The notes: generated by a model from the sequence alone, not told the origin. Shown: positions 32,560-41,396, counted from the first letter of the stretch. The stretch is 64,000 nt of DNA from an uncultured Dorea sp. (GCA_910578455.1 CAJTQA010000009.1:17897-81896); one strand, 5' to 3'. A program made the numbers and translations.

Positions 32560-35268
32560 GTGATTAAAAAATGGTTTGATACCATCTTTGACCATAAAAC
32601 TAGTCTGCGGGAACGCTTGTATCGGATAGCGACGGCTGGCTGCATGATAGCGGCGGCATTTGCGCTGCCGATGGGGAGGAGCATCCTCAACTTTGTTGTG
32701 CTGGCGGCGAGCCTTGTCTTTATGGCGGCGATAGTGAAGTTCAGTATCGCAAAGAACTGTGCGGAATGCATCAATAAGGGAGCAACGGTGATTGCGGTGC
32801 TGATCCTCGTGCTCTTCCCGTTCAGCTTTTTTACTGCGGGAGGATTTTACAGCGGGGTGCCAGAATGGCTTGTTATTTATTTTATCTATATCAGCATTAC
32901 CCTTGTGGGGAGGAGGAAAATCGTCTTTTTCACTTTCTGTACGGCGGAGACGCTGCTCTGTTATTATATTGCTTATGAGTTTCCGCAGTATGTTGCAAAT
33001 AATACGGCTGAACATTCGTTTTTCGACTCGGCATTTTCTGTAATCCTGGTGGGGCTTTTGACCAGCGTGCTGCTGATATTCTTGAACAGGCTCTATGAAG
33101 AGGAGAATGAGCTTTCAAAGCGGCAGAAGAAGGAGATTGAGGAGCTTAACCGGGCGGAGAACCACTTTTTTTCCAGCATGAGCCATGAGATCCGCACGCC
33201 GATCAATACGATCATTGGGTTAAATGAGATCATACTGCGGGGGGATATCCCTGAGGATGTGGCGGAGAATGCAAGGAATATCCAGGGAGCCAGCAAGATG
33301 CTTTTGACGCTGATCAATGACATCCTGGACCTTTCCAAGATTAAATCTGGAAAGATGGAGATTGTGAAAGTCTCTTATGAGACAGGGGCGGTGTTTTCGG
33401 AAATTGTCAATATGATCTGGATCAAGGCAAGGGAGAAGGGGCTGGAGTTTAAGCTTATGGTAGACCCTTCGATCCCGAGCATGCTCTGCGGCGATGAAGT
33501 ACGCATTAAGCAGGTTTTGATCAACCTCCTCAACAATGCGGTGAAATATACGAGCGAGGGTTCCGTCACCCTCTCTGTCCGGTGTGAGAGGCTTACGCTC
33601 AATAGAGTCCGCGTCTGGTATACGGTGGAAGATACGGGGCAGGGAGTGAAAAAGGAGAATATACCTTATATCTTTAATGCGTTCAGGCGGGTGGATGAAG
33701 AAAAGAACCGCCATATCGAAGGCACCGGGCTGGGGCTTAGCATTGTCCAGCAGCTTGTGGAGCTGATGGGGGGCAAGATCAGCGTTGATAGTGTCTATAT
33801 GAAGGGGTCGAAATTTACTGTCATGCTGGAGCAGGATATTATAGACGACAGCAGCCTTGGAACGTTTACGCTGACTTCCCGGGCGAAAGTCCACGACGGG
33901 GAGCAGTATAAGCAGAGCTTTGAGGCGCCTGACGCACATATACTGGTGGTAGATGACAACGATATGAATCTGGTAGTGGTGCGGAAACTGCTTTCAGAGA
34001 CGCAGATTCAGATAGACACGGCGTTAAGCGGAGAAGAGTGTCTCGAAAAGACTCTGATCCAGCACTATGACTGCATCCTGATGGATCACCTGATGCCGGA
34101 GATGGACGGAATCCAATGTTTCCATGAGGTGCGCCGGCAGCCGGGAGGCCTGTGTCAGGCTGTGCCTGTCATCGCCCTGACGGCGAATGCGGGGAGCGAT
34201 AACCAGCAGCTTTACCGAAAAGAAGGGTTCGACGGATATCTGGCAAAACCTGTCAGCGGCGCGCTGCTTGAGGCGGCGGTGTTAAGCGTCCTTCCCAGAG
34301 AGATGGTGAAACTGAATGAGGAGGCGAACCAGGCTGAAGTCGGGAAAGATATCCTGATCTTTGAACAGGAGAAAAGGCGATCTATCATGGTGACGACGGA
34401 CAGCGTATGCGACCTTCCGGCGGCTCTTAGGAAAGAGTTTAATATTTCTGTATGCCCTTACTATGTCTGTACGGAGCAGGGGCGGTTTTTAGATGAGCTG
34501 GAGCTTACGGCAGATGAGATGCTGTATCATGTGGCGGAGGGGGATGACGGGTTCTCCCAGGCGCCGGAGATAGAGGATTATGAGAGGTTCTTTGCAGAGA
34601 AATTAACCGAGGCGCAGAATGTAGTTCATGTCACGATGGCAAAACATGTAAGCGAAGGATATTACAATGCCCTTGAGGCGGCAAAGTCTTTTGAGAATGT
34701 TACAGTAGTGGACTCCGGGCATCTATCCAGCAGCCTGGGGCTGTCGGTATTATATGCGGCATCTCTGGCGGAGCGCTACGCATCGAAAGATGAGATTGTG
34801 GATACGGTGAAAAAACTCAGGAATTACATCTCTTCTGCTTTTGTCATTGACAATACGCACAGGATGTGCCAGGCAGGGAAGGTCTCCAGGAGGATACAGG
34901 TTTTATGCGACGCGCTGCTGCTGCATCCGGTGATTAATCTGAAAAGGAGCAGGATGACGGTGACTGGGATGACAGCAGGGGATTTCCAGCGGTCTGCGAA
35001 ACAGTATGTACGGACAGCGCTGAGGGATGCAAGAAATATTGACCGCCGTGTTTTATTTATCACATATGCAGGGCTGGATGAGAATAAACTTCAGTATATT
35101 GAATATCTTGTGCGCCAGTACTGCCCGTTTGAGAGAGTTTACTTACAGAAAGCATCTTCTGCGATAGCAAGCAACTGCGGGCCCGGCACTTTTGGGCTGC
35201 TGTTTATGAAGAAAAATGAAATAGATATTTCATTTTCGCAGGCATCGAGGCCGGATGCATCGTATTAA
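32560..35268 (+). CDS. Hybrid histidine kinase fused to a DegV domain
   Basis: A 902-residue membrane protein in one uninterrupted frame. Helices at ~20-175 are followed by a short coiled coil, HisKA (SMSHEIRTPIN, His209), the ATPase (N326 in LLNNAVKY, DTGQG, GTGLGLS) and a receiver with Asp509 (CILMDHLMPEMDG). Residues ~608-895 form a complete DegV domain: VTTDSVCDLPAALRK, FSQAP, VVDSGHLSSSLGL and NCGPGTFGLLF. DegV/FakB proteins bind one fatty acid and present it to a kinase. Fusion to a phosphorelay suggests lipid sensing, which is inference. GTG start with GAGGAGGAG upstream. Confidence 0.93.
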   Translation: MIKKWFDTIFDHKTSLRERLYRIATAGCMIAAAFALPMGRSILNFVVLAASLVFMAAIVKFSIAKNCAECINKGATVIAVLILVLFPFSFFTAGGFYSGVPEWLVIYFIYISITLVGRRKIVFFTFCTAETLLCYYIAYEFPQYVANNTAEHSFFDSAFSVILVGLLTSVLLIFLNRLYEEENELSKRQKKEIEELNRAENHFFSSMSHEIRTPINTIIGLNEIILRGDIPEDVAENARNIQGASKMLLTLINDILDLSKIKSGKMEIVKVSYETGAVFSEIVNMIWIKAREKGLEFKLMVDPSIPSMLCGDEVRIKQVLINLLNNAVKYTSEGSVTLSVRCERLTLNRVRVWYTVEDTGQGVKKENIPYIFNAFRRVDEEKNRHIEGTGLGLSIVQQLVELMGGKISVDSVYMKGSKFTVMLEQDIIDDSSLGTFTLTSRAKVHDGEQYKQSFEAPDAHILVVDDNDMNLVVVRKLLSETQIQIDTALSGEECLEKTLIQHYDCILMDHLMPEMDGIQCFHEVRRQPGGLCQAVPVIALTANAGSDNQQLYRKEGFDGYLAKPVSGALLEAAVLSVLPREMVKLNEEANQAEVGKDILIFEQEKRRSIMVTTDSVCDLPAALRKEFNISVCPYYVCTEQGRFLDELELTADEMLYHVAEGDDGFSQAPEIEDYERFFAEKLTEAQNVVHVTMAKHVSEGYYNALEAAKSFENVTVVDSGHLSSSLGLSVLYAASLAERYASKDEIVDTVKKLRNYISSAFVIDNTHRMCQAGKVSRRIQVLCDALLLHPVINLKRSRMTVTGMTAGDFQRSAKQYVRTALRDARNIDRRVLFITYAGLDENKLQYIEYLVRQYCPFERVYLQKASSAIASNCGPGTFGLLFMKKNEIDISFSQASRPDASY

Positions 35269-35292
35269 TCCTGTGAAAGAGGGCATATTGGT

Positions 35293-35967
35293 ATGGAAAA
35301 GCCAGCATTGGAACAGTTTTTTAAAGAGATACTCCCTTTCTGGGAAAAGATACCGGATTCCGACAGAGAATATATCTGTCGGAATTCCGGCGTTAATGCC
35401 TATCGGAAAGGAGCGCATATTCACGACGGAAATGAGTGCTCGGGCGTAATCTTTGTGCGGTCGGGGAGCCTGAGGCTTTATATGATGTCCGAGGAGGGCA
35501 AGGATATTACCCTTTACCGGCTGCACCGGGGCGACATGTGCATGCTCTCTGCCTCCTGTGTGCTCTCCGCCGTCACTTTCGACGTGTTCGTGGACGCGGA
35601 GGAGGACAGCGAGTGCTGCGTAATCGGCGGGGCGGCGTTTGCCGCCGTCTCGGAGCGCAACCCATGTGTGAAGATCTTTGCGCTTGAGACTGCCGTCGGC
35701 CGCTTTTCGGATGTGATGTGGGTGATGCAGCAGATTCTTTTCATGAGCATGGACAGAAGGCTTGCGATTTTCCTGTCGGATGAATCGGCGAGAACCAGGT
35801 CTGACACGATCTCGCTGACCCACGGGCAGATTGCCCGCTATATGGGGTCTGCCCGCGAGGTGGTGTCGAGGGTGCTGAAATATTTTGCCGGGGAAGGGAT
35901 CGTAGAAGTCTCCCGGGGCGGGATTAAGATCATCGATAAGAAACGTCTTCGGAAACTGACTTTGTAG
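35293..35967 (+). CDS. Crp/Fnr family transcriptional regulator
   Basis: A 224-residue regulator with an N-terminal cyclic-nucleotide-type beta barrel (IFVRSGSLRLYMMSEEGKDITLYRL) and a C-terminal winged helix (SLTHGQIARYMGSAREVVSRVLKYF). The barrel contains several cysteines (GDMCMLSASCVLSA, SECCVIG), which suggests redox or metal sensing; no four-Cys FNR cluster is evident at the N terminus. Helix residues R188, E189 and R193 match CRP positions that read GTGA. GAGGG precedes the ATG. It lies 24 bp after the kinase-DegV gene and likely belongs to the same transcript. Confidence 0.92.
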   Translation: MEKPALEQFFKEILPFWEKIPDSDREYICRNSGVNAYRKGAHIHDGNECSGVIFVRSGSLRLYMMSEEGKDITLYRLHRGDMCMLSASCVLSAVTFDVFVDAEEDSECCVIGGAAFAAVSERNPCVKIFALETAVGRFSDVMWVMQQILFMSMDRRLAIFLSDESARTRSDTISLTHGQIARYMGSAREVVSRVLKYFAGEGIVEVSRGGIKIIDKKRLRKLTL

Positions 35968-36048
35968 GGGTGCTTTTTGCCTTGCATATAAGCTGCGTCA
36001 TCGTTCCCATGGGGCAATATACGCACCAGGAGAGGGGCGGACGGTTCA

Positions 36049-36061
36049 GTGACAGGGTCAC
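36049..36061. promoter_or_regulatory. Second GTGAC-N3-GTCAC palindrome
   Basis: GTGAC/GTCAC with AGG between lies 81 bp after the Crp/Fnr stop and ahead of the ECF operon promoter. It matches the half-sites and spacing of the copy at 29566-29578. It may be an autoregulatory or downstream-operon site. Confidence 0.45.
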
Positions 36062-36087
36062 ATATTTTATATAATTTTGAAAAAGGG

Positions 36088-36119
36088 CATTGGCAAAGAA
36101 TAACCAGTGTCTTTTTTTG
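36088..36119 (+). terminator. Probable terminator of the signalling cluster
   Basis: CATTGG (36088-36093) and CCAGTG (36104-36109) form a short stem with one G-U pair and a 10-nt loop, followed by TC and seven T. It separates the Crp/Fnr gene from the ECF operon. Confidence 0.6.
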
Positions 36120-36204
36120 TTACGCTAATGTAAAATTGTTTCTGAATTTTCCCCATATTTCGGCAAGTTTTCCAATTTTTCACTTTACTGTGATAAAAAT
36201 GTGA

Positions 36205-36233
36205 TTGACAAATAAAAGCAATGGTGCTACTAT
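36205..36233 (+). promoter_or_regulatory. Promoter of the ECF-hydrolase operon
   Basis: A perfect TTGACA (36205-36210), a 17-bp spacer and TACTAT (36228-36233) lie 50 bp before the S-component start. The LacI-type palindrome at 36248-36259 lies just downstream of the predicted start point, where a bound repressor would block transcription. Confidence 0.7.
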
Positions 36234-36247
36234 GTAAAAAACACTAA

Positions 36248-36259
36248 TAAAACGTTTTA
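36248..36259. promoter_or_regulatory. LacI-type operator TAAAACGTTTTA
   Basis: A perfect 12-bp palindrome with a central CG, the form preferred by LacI/GalR repressors, lies between the promoter and the first gene. The LacI protein encoded at 42248-43270 within the same gene run is the obvious candidate to bind it. Confidence 0.6.
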
Positions 36260-36283
36260 CTAAAGGAAAAGGAGTGATTTTTC

Positions 36284-36868
36284 ATGAAGAAATGGAACAA
36301 GCTGACAATCTTTTTAATCCCTATCGGAATCGCAGTCAATGCAGTTGGCGGACAGTTGGCGCTGGCATTAAAGCTGCCGGTATTTTTGGACTGTATCGGC
36401 ACATTTGTCACGGCGGCGCTGTGCGGAATCGGACCGGGGCTTGTGGTTGCCGTCGGGACCCAGCTGATCAACGCTATTACGACGCCGACAGTGCTTGCCT
36501 ATATCGAGATCGGCATGCTGTTTGCTGTCATTTCTTACTTCTTTGCGAAGTGGGGAATCTTTAAGTCTCTCTGGAAATCCGCATTGTCCGGAATCGCCGT
36601 GGCGCTTGTTGCGGTGTGTCTGGCAGTTCCGACGACGGCATTTTTCCTCGGCGGGTTCGCGGGAACAGGAGCTACCACTATCGCGGCTGCGCTGATGGCA
36701 TCCGGATGGGGAGTGCTGCCTGCAACTTTTGTGAGCGAGGCGGTGAGCGAGGGAACGGATAAGATCGTATGCCTGATTATCATTTTCTTTGTATTAAAGG
36801 CAATTCCGGACAGATTAAAAGTAAAATTGCCGAATGCGAGATTTTTTATTGATGAAGTGGAAGACTAA
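36284..36868 (+). CDS. ECF transporter S component (substrate-binding membrane protein)
   Basis: A very hydrophobic 194-residue protein with five to six predicted helices and short loops, the size and pattern of an ECF substrate-capture subunit. It is immediately followed by the T and two A components, which confirms the class. The specificity cannot be read: it does not show the thiamin, biotin, riboflavin or folate signatures I know. The hydrolases downstream point to an amide-containing compound. AAAGGAAAAGGAG precedes the ATG. Confidence 0.85.
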   Translation: MKKWNKLTIFLIPIGIAVNAVGGQLALALKLPVFLDCIGTFVTAALCGIGPGLVVAVGTQLINAITTPTVLAYIEIGMLFAVISYFFAKWGIFKSLWKSALSGIAVALVAVCLAVPTTAFFLGGFAGTGATTIAAALMASGWGVLPATFVSEAVSEGTDKIVCLIIIFFVLKAIPDRLKVKLPNARFFIDEVED

Positions 36869-36914
36869 AGAAAACCTGTGCTGCCTTTTTTTAGGCAGCA
36901 GGAGGGAGAGTGTT

Positions 36915-37718
36915 ATGGATAACAGAACATTTGCAAACCAGTTCCTTGAACCGAAACGGACGGGTAATTTTATTAAGGACTTAAATCCTCTGAGCAAGCT
37001 GAATATCTTTCTTGCCTTTGGCTTAAGCGCTCTCATCCTGGGGGATTACCGGTACGGGTTCGGCCTGGTGGTATTTATGCTGGTGGTGGCGGTGCTGGCG
37101 CAGTGCCTTAGTTCCTACCTTAAAGTGTACTGGAAGATATTGCTGTTTTTCGGCGTATTCTTGTTCGGGATGAAGGCGGCGTTCTCTCCGGGAGAGCAGA
37201 TCATATGGCAGAAATGGGGGATCCACGTCTCGGTGGAAAGCCTTGATTCGGCGTTGGTGCTGACATCGGGGGTGCTTGCCTTTTGCGCGGCGGTCATTAT
37301 GTTTGTACAGACGACAGAGTGGAGCGACCTTACCTATGCGCTTGAAAGGAAAGGCGTATCCCATGTGACATCTTTCGTGATCCTGTCGGCGTTCCAGTCC
37401 ATCAGCGACCTGGGGGTGAATGCGAAGGTGATCATGGAATCCCAGAAAGCGAGAGGGATTGAGACAGAAGGGAATGTAATCCGAAGGGTCAAAGCCTACA
37501 TCCCCGTGATGGGGCCGCTGGTGCTCAACGCCATCTCAAGCGTGGAGGAAAAGTCCATCGCTATGGATGCCAGGGCATTTTCTGCGGCAGGAACCCACAC
37601 GTACCTGTCGGAGCTGCCGGAGGTGAAGGCGGGAGAAAAGGCGCTTGTAGTAATTGTGGATATTTTGCTTGTATTATCTGTTGTATGGAGGGCTGCGGGA
37701 TGGCTTATATTGAATTAA
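36915..37718 (+). CDS. ECF transporter T component
   Basis: Transmembrane energy-coupling subunit of 267 residues with a group of N-terminal helices and a cytoplasmic region carrying the two coupling motifs, ESQKARGIETEG and AMDARAFSAAG (Ala-Arg-Gly/Ala), which contact the ATPases. ATG 36915 with GGAGGGAG upstream is chosen; the frame runs open further into the S-component gene but without a ribosome site. It overlaps the A1 gene by 19 bp. Confidence 0.92.
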   Translation: MDNRTFANQFLEPKRTGNFIKDLNPLSKLNIFLAFGLSALILGDYRYGFGLVVFMLVVAVLAQCLSSYLKVYWKILLFFGVFLFGMKAAFSPGEQIIWQKWGIHVSVESLDSALVLTSGVLAFCAAVIMFVQTTEWSDLTYALERKGVSHVTSFVILSAFQSISDLGVNAKVIMESQKARGIETEGNVIRRVKAYIPVMGPLVLNAISSVEEKSIAMDARAFSAAGTHTYLSELPEVKAGEKALVVIVDILLVLSVVWRAAGWLILN

Positions 37719-38569
37719 AGGATGTGGACTATGTATATCCTCTGGCGAAGGAGCCAGCGCTTAAGAACGTCACGGCATCTTTTGAGAGAGGGAAGTTTTA
37801 CGGGGTGATCGGGGAAAACGCAGGGGGGAAGACAACTCTCTGCAATCTGCTCCGGGGCCTTATCCCTCATTTCTACAAAGGGAAACTGACGGGGGAGGTG
37901 CTCATTGACGGAGAGGATATACGGACGCTTAATATGGATGTGCTCTCTACGCAGATGGGATATATTTTCCAGAATCCCTTTACCCAGATCAGCGGGGTGA
38001 AAAGCTCAGTTTTTGAAGAGATTGCCCTTGGCATGGAGAATCTCGGGGTGCCGAAGGAGGAGATGATAGAGAAGGTTTTTGCCATCGCAGAGCTTTTGAA
38101 CATTGAGCATCTCTTGCAGAACAACCCCAATGCCCTCTCGGGCGGGCAGCGGCAGAAGGTGGCGTTTGCGTCGGTCATCGCCATGGACACCGATACTTTT
38201 GTGATCGACGAGCCGACTTCGCAGCTGGATCCCGACGGGACGGCAGGGATTTTTGAGATCATCCACAAGCTGAAGGAGCAGGGGAAGACCATTGTCCTTG
38301 TGGAGCATAAGATTGACCTTCTGGCGGAATATGCGGACGAGGTGCTTGTGCTGAAGAAAGGGGAGCTGCTTGCGAAGGGGCGGACTTCGGAGGTCCTTTC
38401 TGATTTTTCCCTGACGGAGCAGGGGGCAATGATTCCCCACACAGTTTCTTTCTATAAGGAATTTAAAGCCCGGGGGCATGAATTTTCGGAAGTGCCGATC
38501 ACGAAAGAAAGCTGCGTCAGACAGCTTGCGGTCATGCTTGAGGAGAGGGGAGGAGAGGGGAGCGTATGA
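37700..38569 (+). CDS. ecfA1: ECF transporter ATPase A1
   Basis: ABC ATPase of 289 residues. Walker A GENAGGKTT, Q-loop FQNPFTQ, canonical signature LSGGQRQKVAF, Walker B FVIDEPTSQLD and H-loop VEHK are intact. ATG 37700 has GGAGGG 8 nt upstream; an earlier in-frame ATG at 37685 lacks a site. It shares ATGA with A2. In the A1/A2 heterodimer its intact signature would support hydrolysis of ATP bound to A2. Confidence 0.92.
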   Translation: MAYIELKDVDYVYPLAKEPALKNVTASFERGKFYGVIGENAGGKTTLCNLLRGLIPHFYKGKLTGEVLIDGEDIRTLNMDVLSTQMGYIFQNPFTQISGVKSSVFEEIALGMENLGVPKEEMIEKVFAIAELLNIEHLLQNNPNALSGGQRQKVAFASVIAMDTDTFVIDEPTSQLDPDGTAGIFEIIHKLKEQGKTIVLVEHKIDLLAEYADEVLVLKKGELLAKGRTSEVLSDFSLTEQGAMIPHTVSFYKEFKARGHEFSEVPITKESCVRQLAVMLEERGGEGSV

Positions 38570-39378
38570 AACAGATTATCTTGGACCATGTAAGCTTTCG
38601 GTATCCCAACGGATTTCTTGCCAATGAGGACTTAAACCTCACGGTATCGCAGGAGGAGCAGGTGGCCATCGTAGGGCAGAACGGCGCGGGAAAGACGACG
38701 GCTGTAAAGCTGATGAACGGGTTAAATAAGCCCACGGAAGGCACGGTGTTCATCAACGATATGGACACGAAGAATTATACGACGGCGCAGATTGCCAAAT
38801 TTGTGGGCTATGTGTTCCAGAACCCGGACGACCAGATATTCAACCAGACAGTGTATGACGAGATTGCATACATGCCGAAATACTATAAATATACGGAAAA
38901 AGAGACGAAGAGACGTGTGGATGAGGCGGCGGATGTCATGCAGATCCGGGAGTATTTAAAGAGCAATCCTTATGAGATCCCGTATACGATACGAAAGCTG
39001 GTCACCATCGCGGCCATCCTTGTGGTCCGCCCGGAGTACATTATCCTGGACGAGCCTACGGCGGGGCAGGACCTTCGGGGAATCCGGCTTTTGGAGGAGC
39101 TTTTGACGTACCTCAGGGAGCAGAAGATCGGAGTTGTGACGATTACCCACGATATGGAATTTGTGGCGGATAATTTCAGGAGAGTCGTCGCCATGGCGAA
39201 CAAGCATATTATCGCGGACGGCAGCGCAAGAGAGATCTTCTCGAGGGATGAGGTTATAAAGGAGAGCAAGATAAAGCGTACGGAGATGGGAATGGTGGCA
39301 AAAGAGCTTGGGCTTGGGAACGATATCCTGAACCCGAAGGAACTTGCAGACGCGGCAGAACGCAGGTTAAGGAGCTGA
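38566..39378 (+). CDS. ecfA2: ECF transporter ATPase A2 with degenerate signature
   Basis: ABC ATPase of 270 residues with normal Walker A (GQNGAGKTTAVKLM), Q-loop (FQNPDDQIF), Walker B (IILDEPTAGQD) and H-loop (THD). The signature LSGGQ is absent: the corresponding stretch reads PYTIRKLVTIA (from residue 139). The ATP site formed by A1's Walker motifs and A2's signature should therefore be weak or inactive. I have the impression that related ECF ATPases share this change, so it may be a subfamily trait rather than damage. Confidence 0.92.
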   Translation: MKQIILDHVSFRYPNGFLANEDLNLTVSQEEQVAIVGQNGAGKTTAVKLMNGLNKPTEGTVFINDMDTKNYTTAQIAKFVGYVFQNPDDQIFNQTVYDEIAYMPKYYKYTEKETKRRVDEAADVMQIREYLKSNPYEIPYTIRKLVTIAAILVVRPEYIILDEPTAGQDLRGIRLLEELLTYLREQKIGVVTITHDMEFVADNFRRVVAMANKHIIADGSAREIFSRDEVIKESKIKRTEMGMVAKELGLGNDILNPKELADAAERRLRS

Positions 39379-39382
39379 CAGG

Positions 39383-40684
39383 ATGAAAAAATACAGTGAG
39401 ATTATTGAAAAAACGATAGAACAGAACAGGCAGAAGTACATTGACTATCTGCTGAAACTTGTAAGCATCGACACTCATGACATCGGGCATGGGATTGACG
39501 GAGGCTTAGAGGGCGAGGGGCAGGAGTACCTTGCCGGAGTGTTTGAGGGGATGGGTGCGGACGAGGTGGTGAAAGACCCGCTGAGCGAGGAGGCCATCCT
39601 TAAGTGCAACGAGCTTTACAATGAGGGAAATAAAGGGCATAACTACGACAACCGTTTTAACGTGTACGCCACGTTTAAGGGAAAATCTGAAAAGTCCATT
39701 CTCTTTAACGGGCATATCGACCATATGCCGGCGGATAACCTGGAGAACTGGAAGATCGACCCGCTGAAACCGGAGGTTTTAGGAGACCGGATCACAGGGC
39801 TTGGGGTCGCCGATATGAAAGCCGGGCTGATGGCAGGGATCATGGCCGGCATGGTGCTAAAGGACGCGGGGATGGAACTGCCTGTCACGGTAAAGTATGC
39901 CTCTGTCTGTGACGAGGAGGGAGGCGGAAACGGCTCTCTGTGCGCTGCCATGAGCGGCGTGAAGGCGGACGCGGTAGTGGTGTGCGAGCCTACCAACTAT
40001 GAAGTCATCGTGGCGCATATGGGATGGGTGTTCTTCCAGGTGGAAGTGCCGGGAATCGCGGTACATTCCGGCTTAAAGCTTGCGGGGGTCAACGCCATCG
40101 AAAAGGCGTATCTTTTGATGGACGCCATCAACCAGCTGGAGCATAAGTGGCTCCTTAAGTACAAGCACCCGCTCCTTCCGCCACCGTCCAGCAATGTGGG
40201 CGTCATTTACGGGGGAGAGGCAGGCTCTACCATACCGGATTACTGCTGCTTTAAGACTTGCGTCCATTATCTTCCGGGCGTTATGAGCAGAGAGCAGGTA
40301 ATCGAAGAGTACACCAGCGCGATCTATGAGCGGTGCAAGGGTGACGGATGGCTGAGCGGGCATCTTCCGAAAGTTACGACCTACCAGATGGGAAATCCTT
40401 TTGAGATGGAGCTTGACCATCCTTTTGTGGGAGCGTTTAAGGAGGCTTATAAGGATGCCAGGGGGCAGGAGGTAAGGCTTGTTGGCTCTCCGGCAGGATG
40501 TGATTCCAGGACGTGGCACAATATTGTGGGATGCCCGACCCTTCAGTACGGCCCGGGCTCTCTTGAGCAGTGCCATGCGGTCAATGAATTTGTCACAGTA
40601 GACCAATATCTGGACGCCATTAAGATCTACGCGAACCTGATCATGGAGTGGGGCGAGGCGCCGGAAGAACAGAAAGGGGCATAG
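39383..40684 (+). CDS. M20 family metallohydrolase (ArgE/DapE-like)
   Basis: Two-zinc amidohydrolase of 433 residues. Metal ligands are visible in LFNGHIDHMPAD, TGLGVADMKAG (bridging Asp) and CDEEGGGNGS (catalytic Glu pair), with a dimerisation lid in the middle and CHAVNEFV near the end. Family members remove N-acyl or dipeptide groups. It follows the ECF genes by 4 bp with AAGGAG 9 nt before ATG, so import and hydrolysis look coupled. Substrate unknown; the C-terminal region includes several Cys (VGSPAGCDSRTWHNIVGCP). Confidence 0.9.
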   Translation: MKKYSEIIEKTIEQNRQKYIDYLLKLVSIDTHDIGHGIDGGLEGEGQEYLAGVFEGMGADEVVKDPLSEEAILKCNELYNEGNKGHNYDNRFNVYATFKGKSEKSILFNGHIDHMPADNLENWKIDPLKPEVLGDRITGLGVADMKAGLMAGIMAGMVLKDAGMELPVTVKYASVCDEEGGGNGSLCAAMSGVKADAVVVCEPTNYEVIVAHMGWVFFQVEVPGIAVHSGLKLAGVNAIEKAYLLMDAINQLEHKWLLKYKHPLLPPPSSNVGVIYGGEAGSTIPDYCCFKTCVHYLPGVMSREQVIEEYTSAIYERCKGDGWLSGHLPKVTTYQMGNPFEMELDHPFVGAFKEAYKDARGQEVRLVGSPAGCDSRTWHNIVGCPTLQYGPGSLEQCHAVNEFVTVDQYLDAIKIYANLIMEWGEAPEEQKGA

Positions 40685-40688
40685 GCCG

Positions 40689-41396
40689 GTGACAGAGATT
40701 TCGAAAGAGTATTTTGCCATGCAGGATCTGGGCCGGGAGACGATGGATTATGTGAGGAGCATCGTAAAGCCTGGCATGAATCTGAGGCAGCTGAGGGCAG
40801 AATGCGAGGAGTACATGTTAAGCCGCGGCGCGGATTCCTTCTGGTGGTGCGGCGTGGGGGCATTTATGTTTTCCGGGGATGAGACGGCGGTATCGGTCGT
40901 TCCGGAGTCCGGGTACGAGGCGGCGGATAAGCTCATTGGGAGCGACGATATCATCACCATAGACTTAAGCCCCCAGAGGCAGGGCGTATGGGGAGATTTT
41001 GCCAGGACGCTCATCCTTGAGGACGGAAAGCTTGTGCGGGATATAAAAGACATAAAGAACGAGGAGTGGAGAGGCGGGCTTTTCATGGAAGAGCTGCTCC
41101 ATGAGACGCTTTTGGACATTGCCGGCGAGGATATGACATTTGAGGAGCTCCATAGGAGGATAGACGCGCTGGCAGAGGAAAAGGGATATCGGAACCTGGA
41201 CTGCCTGGGGAATTTCGGACATTCCATTGAGAGGCGGGATGAGGACAGGATATACAGCGAGAAAGGCAATGCCCGCAAGCTGTCTTCCGTATCTATGTTT
41301 ACTTTTGAGCCCCATATCAGTCTGCCGGGGTCAAAGTACGGATTTAAAAAAGAGGATATTTATTATTTCAAAGATGGCAGATTAAAAAGAATGTAA
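40689..41396 (+). CDS. M24 family (creatinase/aminopeptidase fold) protein
   Basis: Pita-bread-fold protein of 235 residues, the size of the catalytic domain alone. The five metal ligands are in DIITIDLSPQRQGVWGDFARTL (two Asp), GHSIERRDE (His), TFEPHIS (Glu) and KKEDIYYF (Glu), so an active metalloenzyme is likely. The fold covers Xaa-Pro peptidases, creatinase and ectoine hydrolase. Between an M20 hydrolase and a GATase-like protein, a non-peptide C-N hydrolase role is plausible. GTG start with AAAGGGG upstream. Confidence 0.88.
   Translation: MTEISKEYFAMQDLGRETMDYVRSIVKPGMNLRQLRAECEEYMLSRGADSFWWCGVGAFMFSGDETAVSVVPESGYEAADKLIGSDDIITIDLSPQRQGVWGDFARTLILEDGKLVRDIKDIKNEEWRGGLFMEELLHETLLDIAGEDMTFEELHRRIDALAEEKGYRNLDCLGNFGHSIERRDEDRIYSEKGNARKLSSVSMFTFEPHISLPGSKYGFKKEDIYYFKDGRLKRM

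Noticed and set aside
34381..35268. The DegV region as a separate gene joined to the kinase by a sequencing error
   Set aside because: The frame is continuous with no ribosome site or start at the junction, and the receiver ends cleanly before the DegV domain, so a true fusion is more likely.
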